Positions 1 through 8,921 of a DNA stretch of 64,000 nucleotides are shown piece after piece. This DNA comes from Kordia sp. SMS9. GTDB lineage: Bacteria > Bacteroidota > Bacteroidia > Flavobacteriales > Flavobacteriaceae. Each line of letters begins with the position of its first letter. The stretch's first letter is position 1. The DNA lies in the NCBI RefSeq assembly GCF_003352465.1, contig NZ_CP031153.1, positions 858,465-922,464 of the forward strand, read 5' to 3'. A program made the translations under genes and the position numbers. The notes under the pieces were generated by a model, which ran no database searches, was not told the DNA's origin, and saw only the letters and a list, made by a program, of their open reading frames with translations.

Positions 1-2700
1 TGGACAAGGCTCTTCACATTCATAGAAGAAACAGTCTTGATACACACATTCTTTACCATATTCAATGTTGGTAGCTGTAAAACAAACTGGACCACTCATT
101 GGTAATGGGAAGGCACGCATAGCTCCAAATCCTCCATCAGACCAGCTAAATGTTAGATAATCGTTCGGGTCAATCACGTTTCCAGCAGCATCGACTAATT
201 CAATAAATACAATTCCTAAATCACACGGATCACAATCTTCCCCATTGCTATTGGCTATTGCATCCATATAAGCTCTTACTAAATCAAGTTCTGCTTGAAC
301 TTGCGCTTGTTGTGCATTTACAGCATCCGCTGCTTTTGCTAAAGAAGTTGTTTTTGCTAGTTCTTTTTCTAATGAAACTGCATATTCTTGCACTTGACCT
401 TGAGTTGGGCATTCCAATACTCTGATAAAGATATCTTCATCACAACAATCTTCAAAATACGTAATTATATATTCGCATCCATTCGGATAGGTAATGGTTG
501 CTTGCCAGTTTTCTAATGGAGAAGCATAGATAAAGTCTCCTAGAATATTTTCATCGACAGGTGTATCTAAATTATCCCATGAAATCATAATTCCACCTGC
601 TGAAGTTATTGGAGTTCCGTCACTACTTAGCACATGAATTGGCCACTGATCTGCGGTACATACTACTTCTGGACAAGCTGGATGTTGCCAGTATGGAGAA
701 ATGTACGGCTCATCATTACAACAGTTTGGTACTTCAATGAAGATGTCTTCCAAACAATCAAAATAATCTGTAAGACCAATCCACAATGTCCAATTTCCAT
801 CACTTACATCTATGGATCCTAGCGAATAGTTGGTGACATCACCTGTTACATTGTCGAGAACGATTTCATTACCGTTGCTTACCAATTTTTGTTTCGCCAT
901 CCAAGGCAATCCATTGGTTCCAGTTACAGTTACACTTACATTATAGAAATCATCTGAATAATCTGATGGAGTTCCGTTATCATCACACTCGCCTATTACC
1001 ACCTCAACGTCTAACTCACATGGAGGCGAACATGGTTCTGGTACGGCTACTGCAAGATTAACTGAACAACTCGGATCTGCATCATCGGAAACTTGGAATC
1101 CATATAAATTATTATATCCAGAAATAAGTCCCATATAAATGGTAGAAGTACCTCCATATCCACCAGAATTGCTATTTGGTGTGGTAGCGTTCCAAAAAGT
1201 TCCAGCAGAGTTTGTAACTGTTAAGTCAAAAGACCATGTATCATCACTAGGATCGGTAGTTCCTTGATCATAACATACAACATTGGTTACACTAGCAGCA
1301 ATATCACAACAATCTGGATTGTTGAAAATGTAGTCATTATTTTGTCCTGGAGTTGTTTGTGTATCACTCGCATCTTGTGTACCACTCCCAATATTAAATG
1401 TAACATTTACTCGGAAATCATAACCCCCAGTTTGGGAAGGAAAATCATTTGCGTTTACAGTAAAACAAACTTGATTTCCTGTAATTACTCCGTTGGTTAG
1501 TGTTTGTTGTACTTGTCCATTTTGCAAAATATCCAAAGATGTACTATTAATTGTTCCTGTTTGTCCATTTAATTGCGGTAAGGTAAACGCTGCACATACA
1601 TCAAATGGCAATGTAACTTCACAAGGATCAAAAGGATCTAACTCAATACTTCCTTGGAAATTTGGTCCTCCTTCACACGATTCTGCACAAATATCATCTA
1701 CATACGCATAACCAAAATGCCCACCACGAGCACAATCGGCAGCTATAAATTCAAGATTGATAATGTCACCTGCATTTCCAGAGATATTTAAAATACCACA
1801 TGTCCAATCTTGCCACAAAATAGTTGTATAATTACAATTATTCCCGTTGGGACTGACTGGGTTGTTGATTTGATTGAAAAAAGGATTGTTTGCAGGGTTT
1901 GAGATCACACAAAGACGATCTAATTCAACGCCATTTGCATCTAATGCTCTTGCAATAAAAAATGGATTTTCATTAGGGTGACTAGGAAATTCTGCCACTA
2001 ACGCATAACTAAAACGCACTTGTTGGTCACCTGATTCTTGAAGTGTAATTGGCTTTACCAATCGATCAATTCCGTGGTCTGGTGTACAAGGTGTTGAAGC
2101 ATTGATACGTGCTGCAAAGTTTCCATTATTAACTCTGTTCAATGTACCGCCGTTAGCTGCAATAAGTGGATCAGTCCCAGCTGTTACCATTCCAAAGTTT
2201 GCGGTTCCGCTAAAAATATTTACTGGATTCCAAGCAAAGTTTCCTACACCAGTTGTTGGTACGGCGCCACACTCTCCAAATGTATGCCCTCCTGGATCGT
2301 CAATTGCAGAAAACCCTTGGAAATTATTAAAATTTCCATCTTCAAAATCACCGTTTAAACAAACAGGAGCCATTTCTAGCGTATAACTGTCTGCATCATT
2401 AGGAAAGGTTCTAAAATATTCATTTCTCAGATATCGTACTTTATAAGCATCTAAAGCTTCTCGCTTTTCTTGGTCTGATAAATTGTTAAATAAAAATCCG
2501 TGCTCTCCGAGCTCAAACGAATTTTTATACTTTGTTAGTTGTTCCTCTGGAACATTTTGTATGTTTTTTTGTGTGAATGCTCTAATTTTTTGCTCTACTT
2601 TTTCAATACGTTGCTGTTGTAACGAAATTTCTTGAGCAAATAGTCCGGTGTAAGAACATAGCAAGAATACACAAAACATACTTAAAATAACTTTTTTCAT
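1..2700 (-). CDS. Large secreted Cys-rich surface protein (partial, C-terminus outside window)
   Basis: The reading frame is open from the ATG at 2700 to the window edge, 900 codons without a stop. The N-terminus is a clear signal peptide (MKKVILSMFCVFLLCSYTGLFAQ), followed by a short charged helix rich in Q, E and K at about residues 24-60. The rest is Asn/Asp/Gly/Thr-rich beta-type sequence with regularly spaced Cys and Cys-Cys pairs (for example PDCCDIA, EDCCDED), typical of repeated Ig-like or adhesin-type extracellular domains of Bacteroidetes. Such proteins usually end in a type IX secretion or gliding-associated C-terminal domain, but that part is not visible here. No catalytic motif was recognised, so the function is unknown. 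The 5' leader of this gene contains an element shared with a grasp-with-spasm precursor gene 55 kb away (see the repeat at 2725). The ECF sigma gene is divergent, so the two may be co-regulated; that is inference. Confidence 0.8.
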   Translation of the reverse strand, partial: MKKVILSMFCVFLLCSYTGLFAQEISLQQQRIEKVEQKIRAFTQKNIQNVPEEQLTKYKNSFELGEHGFLFNNLSDQEKREALDAYKVRYLRNEYFRTFPNDADSYTLEMAPVCLNGDFEDGNFNNFQGFSAIDDPGGHTFGECGAVPTTGVGNFAWNPVNIFSGTANFGMVTAGTDPLIAANGGTLNRVNNGNFAARINASTPCTPDHGIDRLVKPITLQESGDQQVRFSYALVAEFPSHPNENPFFIARALDANGVELDRLCVISNPANNPFFNQINNPVSPNGNNCNYTTILWQDWTCGILNISGNAGDIINLEFIAADCARGGHFGYAYVDDICAESCEGGPNFQGSIELDPFDPCEVTLPFDVCAAFTLPQLNGQTGTINSTSLDILQNGQVQQTLTNGVITGNQVCFTVNANDFPSQTGGYDFRVNVTFNIGSGTQDASDTQTTPGQNNDYIFNNPDCCDIAASVTNVVCYDQGTTDPSDDTWSFDLTVTNSAGTFWNATTPNSNSGGYGGTSTIYMGLISGYNNLYGFQVSDDADPSCSVNLAVAVPEPCSPPCELDVEVVIGECDDNGTPSDYSDDFYNVSVTVTGTNGLPWMAKQKLVSNGNEIVLDNVTGDVTNYSLGSIDVSDGNWTLWIGLTDYFDCLEDIFIEVPNCCNDEPYISPYWQHPACPEVVCTADQWPIHVLSSDGTPITSAGGIMISWDNLDTPVDENILGDFIYASPLENWQATITYPNGCEYIITYFEDCCDEDIFIRVLECPTQGQVQEYAVSLEKELAKTTSLAKAADAVNAQQAQVQAELDLVRAYMDAIANSNGEDCDPCDLGIVFIELVDAAGNVIDPNDYLTFSWSDGGFGAMRAFPLPMSGPVCFTATNIEYGKECVYQDCFFYECEEPCP

Positions 2701-2724
2701 AAGTAATATGTTGTTAAATTGGTT

Positions 2725-2775
2725 AGTTCCTACTCTTTTTTTAGGTTAAGGCTTTTCGGAATCCGCCTCGTGAAT
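2725..2775 (-). repeat. Leader element, copy 1 (shared with 58022-58070)
   Basis: On the minus strand this is a G-rich segment containing GGATTCCGAAAA, CCTTAA and AGAGTAGGAACTAA in order. A clearly homologous stretch lies at 58022-58070. Both copies end about 24 nt upstream of the ATG of a minus-strand gene (2700 and 57997), and both sit between that gene and a divergent plus-strand regulatory gene. It could be a conserved 5' leader, a promoter or a structured RNA; the sequence alone does not decide. Confidence 0.55.
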
Positions 2776-2868
2776 GAATTAATTCATAAAATAGTTCCAT
2801 GTAAGAAGTTTTGTTACCCGATTTATTTCATTATTTTTAGTACAGCTTTTTTAGTGATCCCTTTTTTT

Positions 2869-3426
2869 ATGTCAAATGATACTTATTTTATTGAAGGCTT
2901 ACGCACAGGAGATAAAACCGTGTTGCAAGAAGTTTATAATCGATTTTTTTCAAAAGTTAAAACATTCGTGTTGCGAAATAATGGCGCTATCACCGATGCC
3001 GAAGATGTTTTTCACAATGCATTGATTCAATTGTATATTCGACTCAAAAACAGAGAATTGGTTATTAAATCTTCTTTTGAAGCCTATCTTTTTACTACGT
3101 GTAAAAATCTTTGGCGACGAGAATTAAATAAAAAACGGGTAACAAAATCTAAGGTTGTTGAACTTGAAGATAAAGAAACAGAAAATGCGTTTGCATTGCT
3201 TGAACAAGAACAGTGGGAATTGTACATAGAAAAATTTCAATTGCTCTCTGAAAATTGCAGAAAAGTATTAACACTGTTGTTCAACGGCATTTCGTATGAT
3301 GAAATTGTAAACACATTTTCATACGCATCCAAAGTAGTGGCAAGACAACGCGTTTTTAAATGCAAAACCAAATTAACTAAGCTAATTCAGGAAGATGATA
3401 AGTTTTCCAAAATAAAGAAATTATGA
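2869..3426 (+). CDS. ECF-type RNA polymerase sigma factor
   Basis: 185 residues. The frame is open back to 2719, but the 50 extra residues would be a hydrophobic run unlike any sigma factor and would overlap the leader element, so I start at the ATG at 2869. Region 2 is visible at about residues 10-80: a GDKTVLQEVYNRFF start, then AEDVFHNALIQLY, the usual D-V-Q/H-A region 2.2, and LFTTCKNLWRRELNK. Region 4 (about residues 120-170) has LSENCRKVLTLLF and GISYDEIV, the usual helix-turn-helix layout. Family role: directing RNA polymerase to a small regulon under membrane control. The next gene overlaps by 4 bp (ATGA), so the two are translationally coupled. The target regulon is unknown; the divergent secreted protein is one candidate. 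Confidence 0.85.
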   Translation: MSNDTYFIEGLRTGDKTVLQEVYNRFFSKVKTFVLRNNGAITDAEDVFHNALIQLYIRLKNRELVIKSSFEAYLFTTCKNLWRRELNKKRVTKSKVVELEDKETENAFALLEQEQWELYIEKFQLLSENCRKVLTLLFNGISYDEIVNTFSYASKVVARQRVFKCKTKLTKLIQEDDKFSKIKKL

Positions 3427-4226
3427 ATTTTGATGAAACAACATACGAGCAAATAGCGGCGTATTTAAACAATCAAATGGACGAAGCCGAAAAAATTGCC
3501 TTTGAAGCTTCTTTAGAAAATGATACAGAACTCGCATCATTTGTAGCAACGTGTGCTTCTCTGGAAAGTGTATACGACGAACATACCTGGAACATACAAA
3601 GCAATGCTTCTACCGAAGAAGTAAAAGCACTTGCCAATCAATTTCGAACCGACGATGTTGCCAATTTATCAAAGAAAATTCGAGATATTCAACAACAAAA
3701 TACAACGACCAAGAGCAAAAAATCATATTTCTATGTCATCTCTTCTGCCGTTGCAGTGGCGGCGGTAATTACGTTGTTTTATTTTTCGTTTATGCAGTCA
3801 ATTACAGCCAATGAAGCCTTTGAGCAATACCACAATTGGAATGCATTGCCATCGTTTGTAGAAAAAGGAGATACAGAAGATACACGTGCCACAGCACAAG
3901 CATTATTTGAAGCAGAAAAGTATCAAGAAGCATTGACAATTTTCAAAGAATATGCACAAAAAAGTACTACGTACGATCCAAAAATTCAGTTGTACATTGG
4001 AGTTTCTTATTTAGAGCTAGAAAACTATCACGAAGCCATTCAAACGTTTGATGCCTTACAAAATAGCAATACTATTGATCATCACAAAGCGTATTGGTAT
4101 TTGGCACTTACCTATTTAAAACAAAACAATGCCGAAACAGCTAAGAAGATTCTCAATACTTTAGTTAAAAATCCTACTAACTATAATTACGAAAAAGCTA
4201 AAGAATTGCTAAAAAAATTAAAATAA
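3423..4226 (+). CDS. Membrane-anchored TPR protein, probable partner of the sigma factor
   Basis: 267 residues. The N-terminal 90 residues are acidic and helical (MNFDETTYEQIAAYLNNQM, then a DEAEKIAFEASLEND stretch) and resemble the cytoplasmic part of Bacteroidetes anti-sigma-like proteins. One transmembrane helix follows at about residues 101-121 (SYFYVISSAVAVAAVITLFY). The C-terminal periplasmic part holds TPR-like repeats at about 155-265 (AQALFEAEKYQEALTIF, YLELENYHEAIQTFD, YLKQNNAETAKKIL). The start codon overlaps the sigma stop, the usual arrangement of a sigma and its membrane regulator. Anti-sigma function is inferred from gene order and topology; no zinc anti-sigma motif is visible. 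Confidence 0.7.
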   Translation: MNFDETTYEQIAAYLNNQMDEAEKIAFEASLENDTELASFVATCASLESVYDEHTWNIQSNASTEEVKALANQFRTDDVANLSKKIRDIQQQNTTTKSKKSYFYVISSAVAVAAVITLFYFSFMQSITANEAFEQYHNWNALPSFVEKGDTEDTRATAQALFEAEKYQEALTIFKEYAQKSTTYDPKIQLYIGVSYLELENYHEAIQTFDALQNSNTIDHHKAYWYLALTYLKQNNAETAKKILNTLVKNPTNYNYEKAKELLKKLK

Positions 4227-4366
4227 TGCAGCATTGTCCTTCTTTTTTATAAATTTCGATAACATATTTATCATTTTAGGGGCGAATTACTATTGCTTAT
4301 TCTTGTAATAGATTAAAAAAAGCCTTTAATTTGATGTAGACCAAAACTTGAATCACTTGAAAAATT

Positions 4367-5584
4367 ATGAATAAGGAGCTATTAGAAAAAAAGTTAAAAG
4401 AAATTGACCAAATTATTAAATCGAAATACGAAGAAGAAACTCAAATTGGAGTCTTAGCTGGACTTGGCGGAATCTCACTATTTGAGTTTTACTATTCTAA
4501 ATATCTTGATATTGACGATCATGCTGATATTGGCGTAGAAATGTTGACCAATTGTATTGACAAAATCAATGAAGGTTACAGTTATCCTACATTCTGTACC
4601 GGAATTGCAGGCGCAGGTTGGGTATTAGATCATTTGGAGCAAGAAGAATTTATGGATGCCGATAATGACGATTTATTGCCTGAATTAGACCAATACATTT
4701 ACACATTTATGGTCACCGATATGAAGAACGGAAATTACGATTTTCTTCACGGAGCTATCGGATATGCATTTTACTTCTTAAATCGGTACCGAAACACAAA
4801 ATCGGACGAATTAAAAGAAAAATACAGAGGTTTTATCAATGAATTTATCGACCTCTTAGAAGGCTTGTCGGAAGATGCTGGCGATGGAAAATTACGTTGG
4901 GAATCTGAACTAAGTATTGAAACCAAAGAAAGAGGCTATAACCTCAGCTTGTCACACGGAATGTCTAGTATCGTAGGAATCTTAACCAAATTTCACGAAC
5001 AAGACGATTTCAAAGAAAAGTCTGAACCATTATTGAAAGGTGCTGTAAAATACATCCTAAACTTTAAAACAACCAAAGAAGATCCATTCTCTATTTTCCC
5101 AAGTTGGGTAACTGGCAAAGAGGAAGACGAAAACGCACAAAGTCGTTTGGCTTGGTGTTATGGCGATTTAGGTGTTGCCATGCGTTTTTGGTACGCATCC
5201 AAAACCTTGAATGATGAAGCCTTAGGAAAAACAGCTTTGGAAGTACTAAAACATGCTGCCAAAAGAACGGCTGTAGAAGACAGTTTGGTGCGTGACGCAG
5301 GTATTTGTCATGGATCGTATGGAAATGCACAAATGTTCCTAAGAATGTACAAAGAAACGGGCGATCAAGATTTTAAAGACGCATTCGAATTTTGGATTCA
5401 AGACGGAATTAACAGAGGAACTTTTGAAGACGGATATGCAGGATACAAACAATGGAAAGGTGTAGACAAGAGTTGGGCGGCAGAAGTATCTTTACTCGAA
5501 GGAATTGCTGGAATTGGCCTATCAATTTTAGATTACTTAGCAGATTACGATACCAATTGGGATGAATGTTTAATGATAAGCTAA
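4367..5584 (+). CDS. LanC-like lanthipeptide cyclase
   Basis: 405 residues, a usual LanC length. The expected zinc ligands are present: Cys264 in AWCYGDLG, and Cys314-His315 in GICHGSYGN. A further conserved His197 lies in LSHGMSS, and the glycine-rich LanC helices (GVLAGLGGISLFEFYY, FCTGIAGAGWVL, LEGIAGIGLSILDYL) form the alpha-toroid repeats. The known family reaction is Michael-type addition of Cys thiols to dehydroalanine or dehydrobutyrine, making thioether rings; the enzyme is cytoplasmic. It is first in an operon with the split LanB genes: 6 bp to the dehydratase gene, which overlaps the next gene by 8 bp. The precursors are encoded downstream, not in this operon. The start is the only ATG before the LanC repeats. 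The 140 bp upstream show no clear operator. Confidence 0.88.
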   Translation: MNKELLEKKLKEIDQIIKSKYEEETQIGVLAGLGGISLFEFYYSKYLDIDDHADIGVEMLTNCIDKINEGYSYPTFCTGIAGAGWVLDHLEQEEFMDADNDDLLPELDQYIYTFMVTDMKNGNYDFLHGAIGYAFYFLNRYRNTKSDELKEKYRGFINEFIDLLEGLSEDAGDGKLRWESELSIETKERGYNLSLSHGMSSIVGILTKFHEQDDFKEKSEPLLKGAVKYILNFKTTKEDPFSIFPSWVTGKEEDENAQSRLAWCYGDLGVAMRFWYASKTLNDEALGKTALEVLKHAAKRTAVEDSLVRDAGICHGSYGNAQMFLRMYKETGDQDFKDAFEFWIQDGINRGTFEDGYAGYKQWKGVDKSWAAEVSLLEGIAGIGLSILDYLADYDTNWDECLMIS

Positions 5585-5590
5585 CAACAA

Positions 5591-7846
5591 ATGAGTAAAA
5601 ATCCATATAAGAATTTTTCGAAATACATATTACGAACACCACTTTTCTCATTCACTTCCTATAAAGATTTGACAAAAAACAAAGAAATCGCTGATGAAGA
5701 TTTCAAAACCGTTTGTCAAAATCCTATCGTGAGAGAAGCCTTATTTTTAGCCTCACCATCATTGTTTGAAGAAATGAACCGTTGGCTTGCTGGCGAAATG
5801 GACGATGCTAAAAAAGAAGAAAAACTACGCTATTCCATCTTAAAATATATCTCTAGAATGTCTTCCAGATGTACGCCTTTTGGACTCTTTGCAGGATGTT
5901 CGGTAGGTGAATTTGGAGAAGAAACCGATATCAAACTCAAAGGTTCTGCGCAAAACAAACGGCATACGCGTTTGGACATGAACTATTTGGTGGCGCTTTC
6001 GCAAGATTTGGTCACCAATAAAAAAATTAGAGAACAACTACTTTTCTATCCAAACTCAAGTATCTATAAAGCAGGACCGCAATTACGCTACATTGAATAC
6101 AAATATTTTAACAGTAGAAGACATCACCATATTGTAGCGGTGGACGATACGGAATATTTAGCGGTTGTGTTAGAAAAAGCTTCGCACGGAGCCTCTTTAT
6201 CAGATTTGGCAAAACTATTAGTAGATGATGAAATTACAATTGAAGAATCTACCGAGTTTATTGAAGAATTAGTATCGAGCCAGTTACTAATCAGCGAATT
6301 GGAACCATCGGTTTCTGGACCTGAATTCTTAGAGCAAATCTGTTCCGTTTTAGAACGTTTGAAAGGTGTTGAAGGCATTTTGGCAGCACTAAAAGAAGCA
6401 GATAGTAAAATCAATAAAATTGACCAATCTATTGGAAACAATCCAAAAGTATACTTGGAACTCAGTGAGTTTTTACAACAATTAGAAACGGACTTTGAAC
6501 TAAAGTTCATGTTCCAAACAGATATGGTATTACAAAATGCCAAAAATACACTGAGTACACAGGTTGTAGAAGACATTCAAAAAGGTTTTGCCTTACTAAA
6601 TAGAATCACTTTTCCACAAAACACCACCACACTTACGAAATTTAGAGATGCCTTCCACGAACGTTTCGAAGAACGTGAAGTGCCACTTTCTACAGCCTTA
6701 GACGTTGAAATTGGGATTGGTTACAAGCAAGATCAAGGTGCTGGAGACGTGAATCCGCTCGTAGATAATATTGTCATTCCTGGACGTCAAGCAAAAAATC
6801 CTGTGATGGAAGTGCGTTGGTCAGGCATCAATAGTTACTTTCAAAACAAACTGATTGAAGCCTTTAAAAATGACGATTATGTCATTCACATTAACGACAA
6901 AGATTTTGAAAAGTACGATCTCAACTGGCACGATATGCCAGATACACTTTCGTGCATGATTGAAATCTTAGAAGGTGAAAACGGCGAACACAAAATAAAA
7001 TTTAGCGGCGGTGGCGGATCGAGTGCAGCAAACTTACTCGGACGTTTTTGTCATGGTGATGATGAACTTTTCGCGTATACGCAAGAAATGGTGGATTTGG
7101 AAGCCGAAATGAACAAAGACAAAATCCTAGCCGAAATTGTGCATCTTCCAGAATCGAGAGTTGGAAACATTTTAATGCGTCCTGATTTGCGCAAACACGA
7201 AATTCCGTATTTAGCAAAATCGATCAAAGACGAAGAAGATCAATTGCCAATTGATGACTTAATGGTGTCTGTAAAAGGAATGAGCAAAGTATTGCTTCGT
7301 TCCAAAAAGAATGACAAAGAAATAGTGCCACACTTAACCAATGCGCACAACTATTCACATAATTCCTTACCCATCTATCACTTTCTAGCCGATATGCAAA
7401 CGCAAGGCATTCGTAGTGGCGTTGGTTTTGGATTAGGTCCTTTTGCCAACGAATTTGACTTTTTGCCACGTGTAGAATACAATAACTTAATTCTTCACGA
7501 TGCTACATGGAATATGAAGAAAAGTCACATTGAACCGTTGCTAAAAAGCAAAAACGACAATGACAAACTTACGGAAGCAATTCAAACGTTGCGCGATAGT
7601 CTAAAAATTCCGCAATACGTCATGCTTGCCGATGGAGATAATGAATTGCTTGTAAACTTTGGAAACCTTACTTCCGTACGCATGTTACTGGATACCGTGA
7701 GCAAACGAGGTTCATTCAAACTTACCGAATTCCTGTTCAGCGAACGCGGAGTCGTAAAAGAAGGAAATGAATATTACACCAACCAAGTCGTAGTTTCATT
7801 TTATAACGAACAAAAATTAACACAAAGCAAGCAGAGCAATGAGTAA
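5591..7846 (+). CDS. Lantibiotic dehydratase, N-terminal (glutamylation) LanB protein
   Basis: 751 residues, matching the glutamylation part of LanB enzymes without the elimination domain. The LanB signature RMSSRCTPFGLFAG lies at about residues 89-102, and LDMNYL and the later GGGGSSAANLLGRFCHGD follow as in LanB families. Family role: transferring glutamate from Glu-tRNA to Ser/Thr of the precursor, the first half of dehydration. The elimination half is the separate next gene, whose start overlaps this stop by 8 bp, so this is a split LanB of the kind seen in thiopeptide and some Bacteroidetes lanthipeptide pathways. With LanC upstream the expected product is a thioether-ringed peptide. The substrates are inferred to be the Cys- and Thr-containing precursors at 10739, 13086, 13500, 19005 and 60328. 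Confidence 0.88.
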   Translation: MSKNPYKNFSKYILRTPLFSFTSYKDLTKNKEIADEDFKTVCQNPIVREALFLASPSLFEEMNRWLAGEMDDAKKEEKLRYSILKYISRMSSRCTPFGLFAGCSVGEFGEETDIKLKGSAQNKRHTRLDMNYLVALSQDLVTNKKIREQLLFYPNSSIYKAGPQLRYIEYKYFNSRRHHHIVAVDDTEYLAVVLEKASHGASLSDLAKLLVDDEITIEESTEFIEELVSSQLLISELEPSVSGPEFLEQICSVLERLKGVEGILAALKEADSKINKIDQSIGNNPKVYLELSEFLQQLETDFELKFMFQTDMVLQNAKNTLSTQVVEDIQKGFALLNRITFPQNTTTLTKFRDAFHERFEEREVPLSTALDVEIGIGYKQDQGAGDVNPLVDNIVIPGRQAKNPVMEVRWSGINSYFQNKLIEAFKNDDYVIHINDKDFEKYDLNWHDMPDTLSCMIEILEGENGEHKIKFSGGGGSSAANLLGRFCHGDDELFAYTQEMVDLEAEMNKDKILAEIVHLPESRVGNILMRPDLRKHEIPYLAKSIKDEEDQLPIDDLMVSVKGMSKVLLRSKKNDKEIVPHLTNAHNYSHNSLPIYHFLADMQTQGIRSGVGFGLGPFANEFDFLPRVEYNNLILHDATWNMKKSHIEPLLKSKNDNDKLTEAIQTLRDSLKIPQYVMLADGDNELLVNFGNLTSVRMLLDTVSKRGSFKLTEFLFSERGVVKEGNEYYTNQVVVSFYNEQKLTQSKQSNE

Positions 7847-8750
7847 CGAAATACAAAGAAATTTTATCCTAGGAGACAGTTGGTTGTATTATAAAATTTA
7901 TACTGGACCAAAAACCTGCGATGCTGTGTTAACGGAAATCATCAAACCTGTGGCAGAGCAGTTAATGGAGCACGGAATTATTGACAAATGGTTTTTTATT
8001 CGCTATGCCGATCCAAAACACCATATTCGTGTTCGTTTTCACTACACACGACCTGAAAATGTAGGCTTCATCATCAACGGATTGTATCCAAAATTTAAAG
8101 AATTTATCGATCAAGATTTAATTTATAAAATTCAAATTGACACCTATCAGCGTGAAATAGAACGTTATGGCGCGAATACGATGGAGTTGGCCGAAGCGAT
8201 GTTTTATCACGATAGTAAAATGATTGTGGATTTTGTAGACATGATTGAAGGTGACGAAGGCGAAGAATTGCGCTGGTTATTTTCGCTCAGAGCAATGGAT
8301 TCACATTTAGGAAGTTATGGCTACAATGACGATGAAAAACTCGAAATGATGGATCGTTTAAAAACAGGATTCGGAAACGAATTTGGTATGGCGCGACCGT
8401 TAAAAAAACAATTGGACGACAAATTTAGAGCCGAGCGCAAAAAAATTGAAGAATTTATGGTATTTACTGCCGATGAAAATCCTGATTACGAACCTATTTT
8501 GGATGTATTAAAGGAAAAAGAAGAAGGCATTAAAGACATTGCAGCAGCCATTATAAAGCACAAAGAAGACGAAACGCTCATCATGCCAATTAATGACCTT
8601 ATGGGAAGTTATTTGCACATGTTGATGAATCGTTTGTTTAAATCGAAAAACCGTATTCATGAAATGGTGTGTTACGATTTCTTATATCGCTACTACAAAT
8701 CGATGATTGCGCGTAAAAAGCACATGAATAAAAACAAAAACAAGAAGTAA
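7839..8750 (+). CDS. Split LanB elimination-domain protein (thiopeptide-type bacteriocin biosynthesis domain)
   Basis: 303 residues. The N-terminus NFILGDSWLYYKIYTGPKTC and the FFIRYADPKHHIRVRFHY segment (about residues 51-68) match the SpaB C-terminal/thiopeptide-type bacteriocin biosynthesis family. A later RYGANTMELAEAMFYHDS segment is also typical. Known role: beta-elimination of glutamate from glutamylated Ser/Thr to give dehydroamino acids. It overlaps the LanB gene by 8 bp and ends the operon; a strong hairpin terminator follows at 8774. The C-terminus is lysine-rich (MIARKKHMNKNKNKK). Confidence in the family is high; the substrate is inferred from context. Confidence 0.86.
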   Translation: MSNEIQRNFILGDSWLYYKIYTGPKTCDAVLTEIIKPVAEQLMEHGIIDKWFFIRYADPKHHIRVRFHYTRPENVGFIINGLYPKFKEFIDQDLIYKIQIDTYQREIERYGANTMELAEAMFYHDSKMIVDFVDMIEGDEGEELRWLFSLRAMDSHLGSYGYNDDEKLEMMDRLKTGFGNEFGMARPLKKQLDDKFRAERKKIEEFMVFTADENPDYEPILDVLKEKEEGIKDIAAAIIKHKEDETLIMPINDLMGSYLHMLMNRLFKSKNRIHEMVCYDFLYRYYKSMIARKKHMNKNKNKK

Positions 8751-8773
8751 AATTCGTTTGTTTTATAGTACAC

Positions 8774-8817
8774 AAAAGACGGTTTGACGCGCGTTTGACT
8801 TTTCAAACCGTCTTTTT
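8774..8817 (+). terminator. Rho-independent terminator of the lanC-lanB operon
   Basis: A perfect 14-bp stem (AAAAGACGGTTTGA pairing with TCAAACCGTCTTTT) encloses a 15-nt loop and ends in a T-run, 24 bp after the last stop codon. Confidence 0.85.
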
Positions 8818-8865
8818 CATACGCTGTTTTTAATACCTACCGAAAGGTGTTTTGGCGTACTTATT

Positions 8866-8901
8866 TTTTTTCTCTCTCTAAAACTGTTATACTTGTATAG
8901 A
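8866..8901 (+). promoter_or_regulatory. Promoter region of TPR-AraC regulator 1, conserved with regulator 2
   Basis: A T-rich tract with TCTC, then AAAAC-GTTATACTTGTATAGA, about 20 bp before the start codon. Nearly the same string occurs at 11221-11258 before the second regulator gene. Conservation inside otherwise diverged intergenic sequence marks it as functional or as part of the gene duplication. TATACTTG fits the loose Bacteroidetes -7 box TAnnTTTG poorly, so the exact start site is not assigned. Confidence 0.5.
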
Positions 8902-8921
8902 TTGATTTCAACGCCAACTAC

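Noticed and set aside
2719..2868. N-terminal extension of the sigma factor frame
   Set aside because: The 50 extra residues are a hydrophobic run overlapping the shared leader element; sigma factors start close to region 2, which fits the ATG at 2869.
6124..6576. 150-codon open frame on the minus strand inside the LanB gene
   Set aside because: It is antisense to a clear protein family and shows Ser/Asn-rich composition of a shadow frame.
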